From Trema orientale (Eukaryota; Streptophyta; Magnoliopsida; Rosales; Cannabaceae), in assembly GCA_002914845.1 (NCBI GenBank), contig JXTC01000075.1, forward strand, positions 990,748 through 1,054,747: a stretch of 64,000 nt of DNA, written 5' to 3'. Each line of letters begins with the position of its first letter. Position 1 is the stretch's first letter. A model generated the notes under the pieces. The model was not told the DNA's origin and did no database searches. It was given only the letters and a program-made list of their open reading frames with translations. Shown piece by piece: positions 46,985-59,254 of this stretch. Both the position numbers and the translations under genes were made by a program.

Positions 46985-49900
46985 AGTGGCGTCTCCCGAT
47001 CTCACTAAATATTTCTACAAATATCCTTACGTATGTGTGTGGGATTGGGGGATGTCTCAGCCCTAGCCAACTCTGTTTGCTCATGCCATACCTTAGCAAA
47101 CTTGAATATTGCTAAACTCTTCCCACTATAACCGATCGCCAAGGCATGTGGAGTCATAGGTTGTTGGCCTATGACTATCTCAAAAGGGCTCTTACCCATA
47201 GACTCGTTCTTTTGGAGGTTAAAGGAAAATTGGGTTACATCAAGTAACTTTGCTCAATCCTTTTGATTGGCACTCAGAAAGTGTCTCAAGTATAACTCTA
47301 CCAAGGTATTTACTCTCTCTATCTAGTCATCACTTCGAAGGTGAAAGCTAGTAGAAAAGTTCAAGTCCGAATCCATCAACTTGAACAATTCTGTCCAAGG
47401 TCGCGATCACTTACTATGTTCGATGGTACTTCCCAAAGCTTCACAACATTCTTCATAAAGAGTCGCGCGGTCTCATCGGCGGGGTAGTCAGGTAAAGCAG
47501 GTATGAAGATAATATATTTGCTGAAGCGATCAATCACCACTATAATGCTGCCAAAGCCCTCCAACCTAGGCAGTTTAGTGATGAAATCCATAGAGACACT
47601 CTCATATGGCTTCTCAGGAATAGGGAGAAGTTCTAATAAGCTACCATGCGATTGTTGCTCCACTTTGTCTTATTGGCATACAAGACAAGTCCTTACATAG
47701 GCCTCAATATCATCCCACAATTGAGGCTACTAGTAGATAGTTTTGATAAGAGCAAGAGTGCGTTTCTAACCTGGATGTCCAATCTACAAACAATCGTGGC
47801 ACTCTTTGATAAGCTCTTTTCTTAAGTTCTCCCACTTAGGCACACAGAGTCGGGTGCCTTTGGCGTAGAGAAGTCCGTTGCTCAGCCAAAAGTGCTTTTA
47901 TCTTTCCTTCCTTCACTAGGGGCATCAGGCTCTTTGTAACAACATCGTGCTCTAGCCCTTCCTTAATTTTCTCTATTAAGGTGCTATCGGGCCTGCTTAA
48001 GGTGGCCAACTCTGCCTTTTTACTTAGAGTATCTGCCACTATATTGGCCTTCCTAGGCTTGTATTTATGCCTATAGTCGAACTCCGTCAAGAAATCTTGC
48101 CACCGAGCTTGCTTGGGACTTGACTTCTTCTGAGTTTGGAAGTAGCTTATGACTATATTATCGGTCATGATTGTGAAGTGAGTGCCCAACAAGTAGCATC
48201 ACTACACCCTTAGGCAATAGATGATGGCAGTCATCTCTTTTTCTTGCACCGTGTAATGCCTCTCGATGTCATTAAGCTCGCAGTTTTCGTAAGCAATAGG
48301 ACGCATGTCTTGCTTTAGTACACCACTAATAACAAAGTCGAAAGCATCCGTATGAAGCTCATAAACCTTGGAGTGATCAGGCAAGCTAAGAACTGGCTCC
48401 TCACTCACCGCCTTCTTCAAGTCATCGAATGAAGCTTGATACTCGGGTGTCCACTCCCAAGACTTATTCTTCTTGAGGAGGTTAGTAAGTGGAGCTACTC
48501 TCGCTAAATATGACTTGATGAACCGCTTATAGTAGTTCATATGTCCGAGGAAGGATCTTAACTCTGTCACTTTAGTGGGAGGTTCCCACTATTGGATGGC
48601 TTATACCTTGGCCTCATCCATCATAAGCTTCCCATCTTTTATCTTATGCCCTAGGAACATCACTTCCTCTTAAGTGAAGGAACACTTTTCCTTCTTGATG
48701 AATAATTGATTCTCCCTCAAGACCCCGAACACCTTCCTCAAATTTTCTAGGTGCTCTTCCATAGTCTTGCTATAGATAACTATGTCATCAAGATAGACTA
48801 CTATGAACCAATCGAGATAAGGATGAAATAGGTTATTCATGAGGGTACAAAAAGTAGCAGGTATATTGGTAAGACCAAATAGCATGACTAAGAACTCATA
48901 GACACCATAACTTGTTATGCACATAGTCTTAGGCTCATTTCCTCTGCTATGCACACTTGGTAGTACCGCGAGCACAAATCAAGCTTTGAGAAGTATCTAG
49001 TGTTCCCATGTTGATCGAACAAGTCAGCAATAAGTGAGATAGGGTACTTTTTCTTTACCGTCACCTTGTTAAGATCCCGGTAACCAATGCACATCCTTAG
49101 TGAGCCATCCTTCTTCTTCTGGAACAACACTGGGGCACTAAAAGGAGCTTTGGAGAGTCTGATAAAACCAGCATCAAGTAACTTCTTAAGTTGTTTCTAG
49201 AGCTCCGCCAACTCCGGAAGGGCTATTCGATAGGGACTCATCGCAGGTGGACTCGTACCTGGTTCAAGCTTGATTTCATTGTTCACCTCCCTCCTAGGTG
49301 AAAGTTTCTTAGGCAAGGCGTCAGGTATCATGTCTTGGAATTCTTCTAAGATAACTTGCACCTATGTGGGCAAGTTACCTTGAGGTTCCAACTCTTTGTC
49401 ATCGTACTCCTTGAGGATGGCCAAGTAACTCTCCTCCTCCCTTTTTAAACCCTTCTTGAATTGAAGTGCAGAGAGTACTTTGTTTCCCACTTTTGTGGAC
49501 CACTCCATTAGTATCACACAAGCCTTTTCACCATCCATGATGCACATAGAGTTGGCAAAAGGAACGGAGAATGCCTGCACTACATCAAGGAACTCCAAAC
49601 TAAGCACCACTATAAAATCGTTTATTGGCACTACTGATAAGTCAAGTTGGCCAGTCCATGCACCTAAGTTAGTCTTGACACCATGAGCAACCCCATAGAT
49701 GGAGTGTACTACTGAGTTCACTACCTTGAGAGAGCCCCCTCCATGGGTCACCGACAAACCCAACTGTCTAGCTTCCTCAACAGAGACAAACTTGTGGGAT
49801 GTACCTGTGTCAACTAAGGCTTTGGTGGCCTTGCTGTTGATTATTGCATCCACAAAGAGTAAACCCTTAGCTTGTGACTTTGGGGCCGATTGTAAGGTGC

Positions 49901-51193
49901 TAAGAAGTTGCAAGGAACTCATATGTGTACCACTACCTTCTTTATTAGCCCTTTCTTGGCTTGGCTTAAAGGCAATTAAGGCATTGAAAGATTTTTTCGT
50001 AGGGCATTCGCGTGCCTAATGTGACCTATTATAAAGGAAGCACCGATCTTAGCTTAGAGCAGTCACGGTCTTCCTTCTCCTTGCTCTTGTCTTTATATTT
50101 GTAGTAGGAACTATCTTTGTTCCATTTTCCTCCCTTTGATTGATCTCCCCCACTCTTTGCTCTGCCAAACTTCTTGTCCTTGGCCTTAGAGGGCGCTTTG
50201 TTGGTGGAGTAATCAACAAGGCTCTCAGCTACAGCAATAGCATCAGCCAAGTCTTGGACAGCATGATGCTTGAGCTCCAACTTAGTCCAATTATGAAGGC
50301 CATCCATGAACAAAAATAGGGCATCCTTGTCTAAAGTGTCGGGGACTTCGAGCAAGAGTATAGTGAACTCTTTTATATAGTCTCCAATACTATTAGATTA
50401 TTTGAGACAGCGAAGACAGTCTCTCGCCTCTTCTTCAGTATTTTCGGGTAAGAATTGCCTCTTGAGCTCTCTTTTGAAGTCATCGAAGGTAGCCATGGTG
50501 CACACCCATCATTGCATCTCCCCATGTCTTCGCTTCTATCATAGCATGGTGGTGTCGGTTAGATATAAGGTAGCACTACAAATTCTACCGGTGTCATCCG
50601 TCACACTGGTTGCCTCGAAGTATTGCTCAAGTCTCTATACAAAATTCTCAGCTTCTCAAGCATTTTGAGTGCCATTGAAGGTCTTTAGTTTAGACACCTC
50701 AACATTCCTTGTCTCAATAATTGTGGTGGTGATCAACCCCGTGGCCATCGCTCGCTTGCACAACGCAAGATCACCACCCATCTTATCTACTCTAAGAAAA
50801 CATTATTGAGTTCTCTTTGGAAGAGATCTCGTATCTTGGCAATCTCTGAATGAAGGGACTTAATCTCGCGCCTTAAGTCAACCTCTAGCCCACCAAGCAC
50901 GTCTTTGATGCCACTGTGGATCTCCGCATCCTCGGTCTCCAAACCATCGCAACGGCCATCTATATTATCTACTCACTTGCTCAACGTACCCATGTTGGAC
51001 TCTAACCGGGACACTCTAGCCTCTAAGCTAGTATCACGTCCCTTGACTTGCCGTAAGTAGAACCTTTTTTCCCTTCATCAGGCTCACGTTCGGAAGTACC
51101 AACTTCGATGAGGTCAAAAGTTGCCGCCGCAGTCTTAATATAAACAATGGTACTACCAAGATATAACGATCAACCAAAGCTTTGATACCACGC
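46985..51193 (-). mobile_element. Ty3/gypsy retrotransposon body, minus strand, decayed
   Basis: From right to left: primer-binding site (51179-51190, reads tggtatcaaagc on the minus strand), gag remains (about 50900-50030), protease with a DTGTSH motif (about 49920-49360), reverse transcriptase with VYLDDIVIYS (about 49180-48600), RNase H (about 48570-47830) and integrase with SVSMDFITKLP (about 47700-47000). The order pol = RT-RH-INT marks Ty3/gypsy, and the protease region resembles chromoviruses, perhaps Galadriel-like. The body stops near 46985 with no 3' LTR, and the reading frame is broken at many points (roughly ten). Older than the 30.8-36.1 kb element by appearance. Confidence 0.8.
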
Positions 51194-51466
51194 TGTCATG
51201 ACCCTAGCCTTAAACTAGATAATCATACGGCACTTATCACAGTCCGTCACTCTAAGTCAACCAACTCACACAACTAACACTCAAAAAAAAGGACTTAGAG
51301 TGAGCTTTGAGACAAAGTGATAAGATATGAGAGTTGAGTGAATGAAAGCTTTAAATTACTCTTAGAATACTTACAACTCTCTCAAAATGGGATTTGTGTA
51401 CAAATGAACCCAAGGAGTCTTTTATATAGGCAAAACCTAAACCAACTAATGGTTATGATCGTGACA
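51194..51466 (-). repeat. LTR bracketed by opposed primer-binding sites
   Basis: A 273-bp LTR with ends tgtcatgacc ... atcgtgaca, 5'-TG to CA-3' on either strand. Read on the minus strand it has a TATA word (tatataaaag) near its start and is followed by tggtatcaaagc of the gypsy body, so it serves as that element's 5' LTR. On the other side a second site, tggtatcagagc (51469-51480), points the opposite way. Confidence 0.7.
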
Positions 51467-52018
51467 AGTGGTATCAGAGCCAAACATCAGATGTGCGCGG
51501 GGCACACTATCGTATTCCATGGGAAGAAATCACCAAAAGGCAACCAAACCTCTACTGAGGCTATAACGAAATGTAATGTGGTTGGGGAATTACATCTATG
51601 CCAAGCGCCAGTATTGGTGCACTGAGGCACGAGGGTGTGCACACCGAGTGAAAGGGTAGGCAGGATAGAGCATTTTGGCAGTAAATGATTTCATGCACAA
51701 GGGCGTGCATATTTTTCGGTGGGGGAGGGTTTGTCATGCCCTGAATGGTGATGGGCAGGACAAATTGCGCGAGAGCATTATTGACTAGGCGGGAAGACTC
51801 CAGAGGTGCGTGCAGGAGATCTAAGAGATATTCATATTAGGCTAGGCTACCCCTGCACAAACTGGTCGGGAACTGGAACTGTTCCCCTGATAAGTCCAAG
51901 GCAGGGTGAAACTAGTCGATGTTGCCTATATACGTATTGTCGGTGAGCAAGTTGGCCCGGGGTGCCGGGCGCCGCACGGGACTTGTTCATATAGGAGGCA
52001 TGACGCCCGTGACACTAA
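51467..52018 (+). mobile_element. Nonautonomous LTR-element internal region (LARD-like), fragment
   Basis: Starts with a primer-binding site agtggtatcagagcc, followed by about 550 bp of GC-rich noncoding sequence containing gtgatgggcaggac, ccggggtgccgggcgccgc and similar words, and ending near cccgtgacac. No domains. This fits the leader of a large retrotransposon derivative. It is a fossil and no 3' LTR is seen. Confidence 0.45.
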
Positions 52019-52385
52019 GCTCTAATTCTTCCAAGTTCCAACATCCAACCAAAATCCAAGTCTCAAGTCATATTCTCAGTTTTTCAATTTTTTAAATATA
52101 TAAAGTTTAATTTATCACGCTTATCTTTTTAATATCAATTAATTTGTTAATATGTTTAAATTTAATTATTATTCTAATTAAAAAAAGTTAATGTAGTAAT
52201 ATGTTAATTATCATTCTAATTAAAATTAGTCAATCTAGTAACTTGTTAATTATCATTCTAAATAAATTAGTTAATATAGTAATATGTTAATTATCATTCT
52301 AATTAAAATTAATTAATGTTGTAATATGTTAATTGTCATTCTAATTAAAATTAGTAAATATTTTAATATGTTTATGTTGTAGGAT
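52019..52385. other. AT-rich repeat upstream of the hAT relic
   Basis: The phrase taatatgttaattatcattc, followed by taattaaa, recurs four to five times between about 52145 and 52375 with a period near 60 bp. It is probably the noncoding 5' part of the hAT element. A left hAT terminus was not found. Confidence 0.5.
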
Positions 52386-54188
52386 ATGGATATGTCAAAA
52401 AATTTCCCTATTGATTTGGAGATGGATGCTAATAAGGAAGAAGAACAAATTCGCATAGTGGAAGGGGGTGACCAAGTCACTAAATACAAAGTAATCCACA
52501 TGCGAGTAGTAATCATTCCCAATTTCAAGATAGTTGTTCTCCTAGTATAAGCACGACCTCAAATTGGTGAGTCCGATGAATATGAAGAACAGATTAGACG
52601 ATCATATTATCCAAACTTTGAAAATGTTTCTAGGAATACTACTAGAAGTAATTTGCTTAAAATTTATAAAAATATACAAACCAAACTCACATCTGAAATG
52701 CTTGCATTAAACTTTTGCATTGCATTGATATCCGATATTTGGAGTGCTAATTCTAAACAAGATTATATAACTGTAGTTGCACATTATTTAGATGAAAAAT
52801 AGATATTGCCAAAAAGAGTAATTAGTTTTAAAGTCGTTGATCAAATGCAAACTGTTGAAATTATTTGTGAAAAAATCTTAAGTATTATAGAAGAATGTAG
52901 CATAGCAAGCCGCATTATTTCTATCACTTTAGATAATACTACTTCTAATACAAAGGCCATATGATTACTTAAAAAATCGATAAGTTCATACACATGAGGA
53001 TTTTTACTACATCAATATTGTGCGTGTTATATCATCAACTTCATTGTCAAATCAAGTATAGAAATATTATCAATATACATTGAAAATATTCGAAATGTTA
53101 TTTCTTATATTCATACTTCTAATCCTTATATTGCCAAATTTAAAAAATATTACAAAGCCGAAAGCCTAAAACCAAGAAAATTTCATGTCTGTATGATAGA
53201 ATTCTACCTATTTGACTTTAAAAAATACAATATGGTATAAAAATGTTATTACTGTGTTTTATAATTCAAAAATGTGTGCACTAAATTTCAAAGATGAAGA
53301 TTGATTTATTTGTGAAAAATTTATACAATTTTTAGAAGTTTTTTATGATACTACCATTGTTTTATCTGGTATTTATTTTTCTACTTCTCTAATTATTTTA
53401 TATCATATATTTTTTAATGTCGAAATATTTTCTAAAGAAAGATGTGATCATATATTTGGATCCATGATAATTGAAATACAAGAAGTTTATTTGAAATATT
53501 GGTCTGAAATTCTTTTATTATTTTCTTTTACTTGTATTTTAGATCCTAGAGCTAAATTAAATGGTCTTTCTACTATTATTAGTCACATTAGTGATGCTTT
53601 AGAGTTAGATTTTACGCCCGAATATACTAACGCTCGTGACAAATTTTTTGAACTATTTAGTATGTATGAGGCTAAGTTTGGCAGCACGCCTAGGAGTCAA
53701 CCCCACAACAAACCTAAGATCGATCAAAAAAGAAGTCTATTTGAAGCTATATTCATGGGCGTGGGTGTGGGCATGGCTCATCATCGTCATTATCATCAAG
53801 TTCAAGTCAATCATTACCAATAATGAATCCGCCATAATCCTCTGAACTTAACCAGTATCTTAAGCTAGATTTTGACATCGACTTCAACGATAAGAACTTC
53901 AAAATTTTGGAATGATGGCAAAAGCGTCAAGTAAGATTCACGGTGCTTGCACAATTAGCACGTGACATCCTAATTATTTTAGTATCCAGGGTTTCTTTGG
54001 AGTCTGCTTTTAGTACTAGTAGGAGGATAGTAGATTATTGAAGGACTTTGTTGACTCCTGAAATGGTTGAGGTGCTAGTATATGTTAAAGATTGGGAATA
54101 AGCAGTGAAACGAAATCAACATACTATTCACAATGAAGAATTGACCAAAAATTTTAATAACCTGTACATGAATAATGTTGAATCATGA
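52386..54188 (+). pseudogene. hAT-family transposase relic (RICESLEEPER-like)
   Basis: Frames on the plus strand give successive pieces of a plant hAT transposase: ISDIWSANSKQDYITVVAHY (about 52730-52790), IISITLDNTTSN (about 52915-52950), CILDPRAKLNGL (about 53530-53565), then the C-terminal dimerisation domain with LARDILIILVSRVSLESAFS (about 53950-54010) and LLTPEMVEVLVYVKDW (about 54050-54095). Stop codons (for example after AHYLDEK and after RRIVDY) and frame changes interrupt it, and the BED zinc finger is not visible. Catalytically dead. Confidence 0.8.
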
Positions 54189-54539
54189 TTAATGATGATA
54201 AACTAATTTTTTTTTGAATAATTTCAATTGTAAATAATAATCAAGACTATACTCTTTTTCTCTTACTAAGGTTTTATCCCAATGAGTTTTTCATGGTAAG
54301 ATTTTTTGTGAGGTAGTCAAAAATTTTATCAATAAAACTGAATTTATCATTTTTCAAATTTAATTATTTTTTACTTCTTTTTCTTCATCAAGTTATGTAT
54401 TATTTTCAATTTTTATCATAAAATTTATAAAATTATTTATGATAAAAGTTTTATCACATATATATATATATATAAATATATTGTTTTTTTAATTATTATA
54501 ATTGTTTAAATTTTTAATTAAAAAAAAAAAAGAAAGAAA

Positions 54540-54739
54540 GTGGCCAACCGCAGGTCGAAACGGGGCTAGCCCGCGTTGGCCCGTTTATGGGTAGGCCTAG
54601 GCCCGCCAGGGGGCCTGTCTAGGCCTTAGGGCTGGGCCCCCTTCTCAGCCAGACGAGCAGAGCTGGGCCGAGCCGGCCCATTCTTCCACAAATCTCGATA
54701 TGGGCAGGCCAGGCCAGCCCACCCATTTTGACACCACTA
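54540..54739 (+). mobile_element. Right end of the hAT element
   Basis: A GC-rich subterminal block with many ggcc / gggcc words ends in ccattttgacaccacta at 54739. Its reverse complement TAGTGGTGTCAAAATGG is a common plant hAT terminus. Copia coding sequence begins at the next bases, so the hAT inserted into a copia element. The left end is missing. Confidence 0.7.
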
Positions 54740-56872
54740 AGCTTGTGCCGCCGATGTCTATTCATTGCGATAGTCAATTTACTATTGAAAAGGCACAGAG
54801 TAATATATATAATACTAAGTCTAAATATATTCGTCGTAGACATATTACCTTTAAATGACTACTCTTAACTAGAGTTATTTCTGTATACTATGTGAAGTCC
54901 AAGAATAACATTGTAGATCCGCTAACTAAAAGATTAAATAGAGAGTTAGTTGATAAGTCATCGAGAGGAATGGATCTAGAGCCCATGAAATAAAAGTCAA
55001 TAAAATAGAAACTCAACCTAGTTGACTAGAGATCACAAGATCTAGATTCAAAGAGAAGACCTAATTGTAAAGACTTAGTTGGATCATTGTGGGAGTTATT
55101 CTCCTGTTAGGGTATTACCCCTGTGTCCATTTCTGTGATGAAAATAGTGATGCCCATAAAGAATAGGATAAGCAAAGGCCTTTAATGATTATTATGTATC
55201 GAAAAACCAAGCGGAGTAATGTGGGTTACTCTCAGCTAAGAAATCACATATGTGAAAGAAAAGTGGGGCCAGTTCAAAGGGAAATTATGAGAGCTTAATT
55301 CCTTAGATACTCTTGCAGAACTAGGCAGATGTTCAAGGCAAAAATAAATATATAAGAACTGGAAATATTAGGAAAGAATCTTTTATGGAGTATATTATCG
55401 TTTACATAAATGATAAATAGTTCAAGGATGGTCTACTGATTTGTCAAGAAAGTAAATATACTTTCATAAGGGAAGGTTCAACGTACAGCACCTACCTATC
55501 TTATGTAGGTTTCAATCATCGAATTCTATCACTTAGTCTAGAGTCTGTAGAGTCTCCTTAGTAATTTTCATTTATGTGAGGGATTGTTAGAAAATAGGCC
55601 ATTTATTTAAATGGTAATTTGGGTTTAAGTGGGCTTGAGAGCTCATATGTGTAGTAAAACTCAAATTAAAGTTATAATTCCATTTTTACTAGTCAATTTG
55701 GAGCATGAATTTAAAGAGGACCCAATTAAATGAAAGGACTTGGTATAATTTTGTTATACTTTATGAGTAGATTAAATTGGTATATTCATATATCTAAATT
55801 AGAGCTTAGGTGAATGAGAAATTAATGCTCAAAATATATTTACTGGTATTGAAAAATAGAGGAAGAGAATTGAATAGTGCTTGTCCCACGTTGGTTGAGA
55901 AGTTCTTAAACTTGTGCTTAATATAGAGTTACATTTCTAATGGATGTAATCATGTATAGCCAAGATACTCTATCAGGCGTATATAGGGAGGTGCAAATCA
56001 TCAGGGCTTAGGGCCTGATTTGCATGAGCTCGTGTATACTCGCACCTGCAGACATGAATACTGGCCTAAAATCATGGACTCTTGTTAGGCCAACTTTTTG
56101 CTATAGCCCGAGTACATTTTTCTCTATTTCCAGTCCCTTTTTGCTTGCTTCTTGAACGTTTTCTTGGCAAACTCGTAACTGAAACGTGGCGTTAAAGAGC
56201 ATGGTTGTTTATTCAAAAATTTCCATTTTAATTGCTTAAAAATATTAAATTTTGGCTGGCAAAAGTTGAAGAATTGGCTGGCGAGTAAAAGCCAAATTAT
56301 TGGTATTATGGAGTATTCAAATTGGGTTTTTGAAACCTCTTTTTTCGCCTATTGTATAAGGAAACCATCCCTTTATGTTTTCCATATACAACAGCTCTGA
56401 GCTTCTCTATTTTGTTCTCTCTTTCCCTAGTAGCATAGCTTTCTTTGAGTGTTTTAGAAGTTTAGATTCTAGTTTTAGAGATCTTTGAGTGAAAAGAGTC
56501 TTTAGAAGTTTACAGCTCATAGAGTGGAGGTATTGGTACTTCACTTACTATTCTTCCTTGTTGTATCCTAGGATACTGATGCTTGCAAAATCCTCAAGCA
56601 TTCTAGTGGAGGGAGCGGATTAGTTCAAGTACTTTGTATGGCATACAGGTATCCACGGTTAATAAAGTCATTATTTTGCAGGAATTCTTGATCATAAGTG
56701 TTGCCAAAATTCTATAGAAGTTTGGTAGCTTTAATTTATTTTAAAGATATTATAATTGTCATGTTTAAATCCTTATGTATTGCATGTTTATTTGATAATT
56801 GTTTTACATTTTTTACTTATGGTTTTTGAGCTTAAATGGTAAAATTGTCTTTTTTAACAATTTCAAATTTCA
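54740..56872 (+). mobile_element. 3' part of a Ty1/copia element with LTR
   Basis: 54740-54990 encodes the end of a copia RNase H (motifs SIHCDSQ, YVKSKNNIVDPLTK). Noncoding DNA follows, then a short purine tract gtgaggga and an LTR starting tgttagaaaataggcc at 55585. The LTR runs to about 56872 (end uncertain). The 5' two thirds of the element are absent and the rest is a fossil. Confidence 0.65.
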
Positions 56873-56976
56873 GTTTTGATCATATTTGTGCGTCTAATGC
56901 TATTTTATAGTAAAACACAAATTGAAGGTTTAATTTGGCATTAATGAAAATATGTGAGTTTTTTTTTTTTTTTTTT

Positions 56977-57107
56977 NNNNNNNNNNNNNNNNNNNNNNNN
57001 NNNNNNNNNNNNNNNNNNNNNNNNNNNNNNNNNNNNNNNNNNNNNNNNNNNNNNNNNNNNNNNNNNNNNNNNNNNNNNNNNNNNNNNNNNNNNNNNNNNN
57101 NNNNNNN
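56977..57107. other. Assembly gap
   Basis: 131 undetermined bases following a T run at 56960-56976. The true length is unknown. Any reading frame drawn across it is meaningless. Confidence 1.
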
Positions 57108-58399
57108 TAATAGTAATCCAACGATTATAATGAGGTGCATGAAAAGACGTGCATCATTAATACTATTTCTCTCTTACTTTTTATAATAAAAAAATGTGCA
57201 AGATAAATTTTCATTAGCCAAATTGATACCTATACATAGGTAAAAAAAAAATATACCTACTTGCTTTGTGCCCATATATATATATAAATATATATATTAT
57301 TTCTTCTTTTTCCGTTGTAGTTTTAAAGTGGTACAAAAAAAGCTTTACACAACGAAAGCAACCAAATAGTTTGGTTTTACATTATTTATAGTTGAACAAA
57401 TTTATAGATGTTCTATTCTTTCTCCAAAAAATTCTTTTATTCGTTCATTCCACCCACCCCAAGAAAATAAAAGGGAATTCTGCTAGCCAACTAATTTCTC
57501 CCAATTTCACTAGAGCCTCTGAATATGCCCATTTGTAGGTATAGGAATTGTCCCACATTGTGCTAATCATTAAAAAATTTAATAATATAAGCAAAGAACA
57601 ATTCAAATGCACCCATCACTATTAGGTGACAACACCTAGTCTTGAAATATGATGGCATTTAAAGCTAGTAGCAACCACATAAATCAATGGACCCATGTGC
57701 CCATATTGTCTCCTCTGCTTATTGTTTAAACCTTGAAAAACACGCATGGACCCGAACTAATAATATAGAAATTAGAAAATAATAATTTAAAAACCGAATG
57801 TATAATCACTAGCCATATAACGTTTGTTTGATAGAATAACCTCTTGCTTTCTGCTGCTTTTTTTTTTTTTTTTTTTGCGTGGGGCAATATATGTCTAAAT
57901 TTGATTATCTTTTGATGTCAACATAGTAAAAATGCTGCGTCCTTGGAAAGGATAAAGGAACCTACATACAAAAACAGATCATTCTTGCAACTTGTAAGGC
58001 TTAGGTGGTCTCATTCAAGCTGTCAATTGTCATCCTCATCCTCATCTATATGGCCCATCTAAAATCCTTATTAATTAGGATTCAAAGTACCTCCCTAGTC
58101 CTTGTGACCACTTTTCGACCATGCATTTCGGAGTTTTGCTTGCTATCCTATGTCCACAACTATAACAATATTTACTGAAAGTCAAAACTCCTTATTTAGT
58201 TTTGGTGTCTCATATTATATTATATTGAGAATATAAAATACTAATTAGTATTTTAATTTTATCATTTTCCTTTAAGTTTTTTATGTTTTGCTATTTATTT
58301 CGATGTAGTAACAGTCACAGAATAACTCTAAACTATAATCGTACCACCTCTAATATATGTTGAAAGTCTGGAAACTCTGTGTATATTATACAAATTGAT
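57108..58399. other. Spacer after the gap
   Basis: AT-rich noncoding DNA with AT microsatellites near 57275-57300 and a T run near 57860. No gene or transposon ends are recognised. Confidence 0.4.
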
Positions 58400-58782
58400 C
58401 ATTGTAGCTCTTCTTATAACACTTACTTTCAAATTCTTGGACCACCATTTAAATATTAAGAACATACGCAATGTGGGACTTAGAGTGTTACAATCTTCTC
58501 CCGTTAAGGGCTTAGTATCCTCGTTAGAGTGTCCATATTCAATAGCTTACATATAACCCTTATGAACGAGGTCTACATTTACCATGACTATACCCCGTGG
58601 TAGCCAATTGATTCTTCTCAGAGCATACTTAATATGGATTGTATCGGCTCTGATACTAATTGTAATACTATTAGACCTCATTCAAAAATATTTACTTGAA
58701 GATACTTTTGGGCTCACGCACTATCACTTTCATACCTATCATCTTCCCAAAGTATACCTAATATGGGAGTTGGGGCATTACA
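58400..58782 (-). mobile_element. TRIM-type miniature LTR retrotransposon, minus strand
   Basis: On the minus strand a 122-bp LTR (58782-58661, tgtaatgccccaactccc to tattaca) is followed by attagtatcagagcc (58660-58646), a close match to the initiator-Met primer site. A diverged second LTR ends at 58492 on the left (tgggacttagagtgttaca resembles the same terminus of the first, atgggagttggggcattaca). The internal part is only about 170 bp and noncoding. No 5S-like segment is present, so it is not Cassandra. A fossil; its left boundary is approximate. Confidence 0.65.
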
Positions 58783-59254
58783 ATTCCAACCACTGCAAAT
58801 TCTATGTACTTTCTCGTTTTCTGTTTTTTTTTTGTTTTCAGTAGTAAATGATTAGATCCGTAATCTAGGTAATCATCTCTTTTGCATATTGATGTATGAG
58901 AGTGGTTTGCAATTGTTTGATACAATTAAAGTTAGTTTACTTAATAGTTTTTTGTGTTGTCTCTTATATATAAACGTTTAGGTTTGTTTTATGTTTGTCT
59001 TCCACCATATGAATCAAACAACGACACTCCAATATGATTAATGAAACCGAAATTGTTTTATGCTTAAATCAACTATAATATGATTCTCAAGAAAAAAAAA
59101 TTAAAAAATAAGAAAGGGCCATAGTAAATCCTTCTTCATATATTGTTATGCTTTATTAACATCTCTCCTTTTGTACGTACACATAAATGAAAAAATAAAG
59201 CCTGAAAAACAGAGTACTCTGCTGTTGTAATATACTTGAGAGATACAATCCTGA
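58783..59254. other. Spacer and presumed 3' UTR of the bHLH gene
   Basis: AT-rich. The part next to 59254 is the likely 3' UTR. Nothing else is recognised. Confidence 0.4.

Noticed and set aside
56880-57186. Open frames across the run of undetermined bases
   Set aside because: The gap sequence is unknown, so the frames are artefacts.
58400-58782. Cassandra TRIM with 5S RNA domain
   Set aside because: Primer site and LTR form fit a TRIM, but no 5S promoter-like segment is present.
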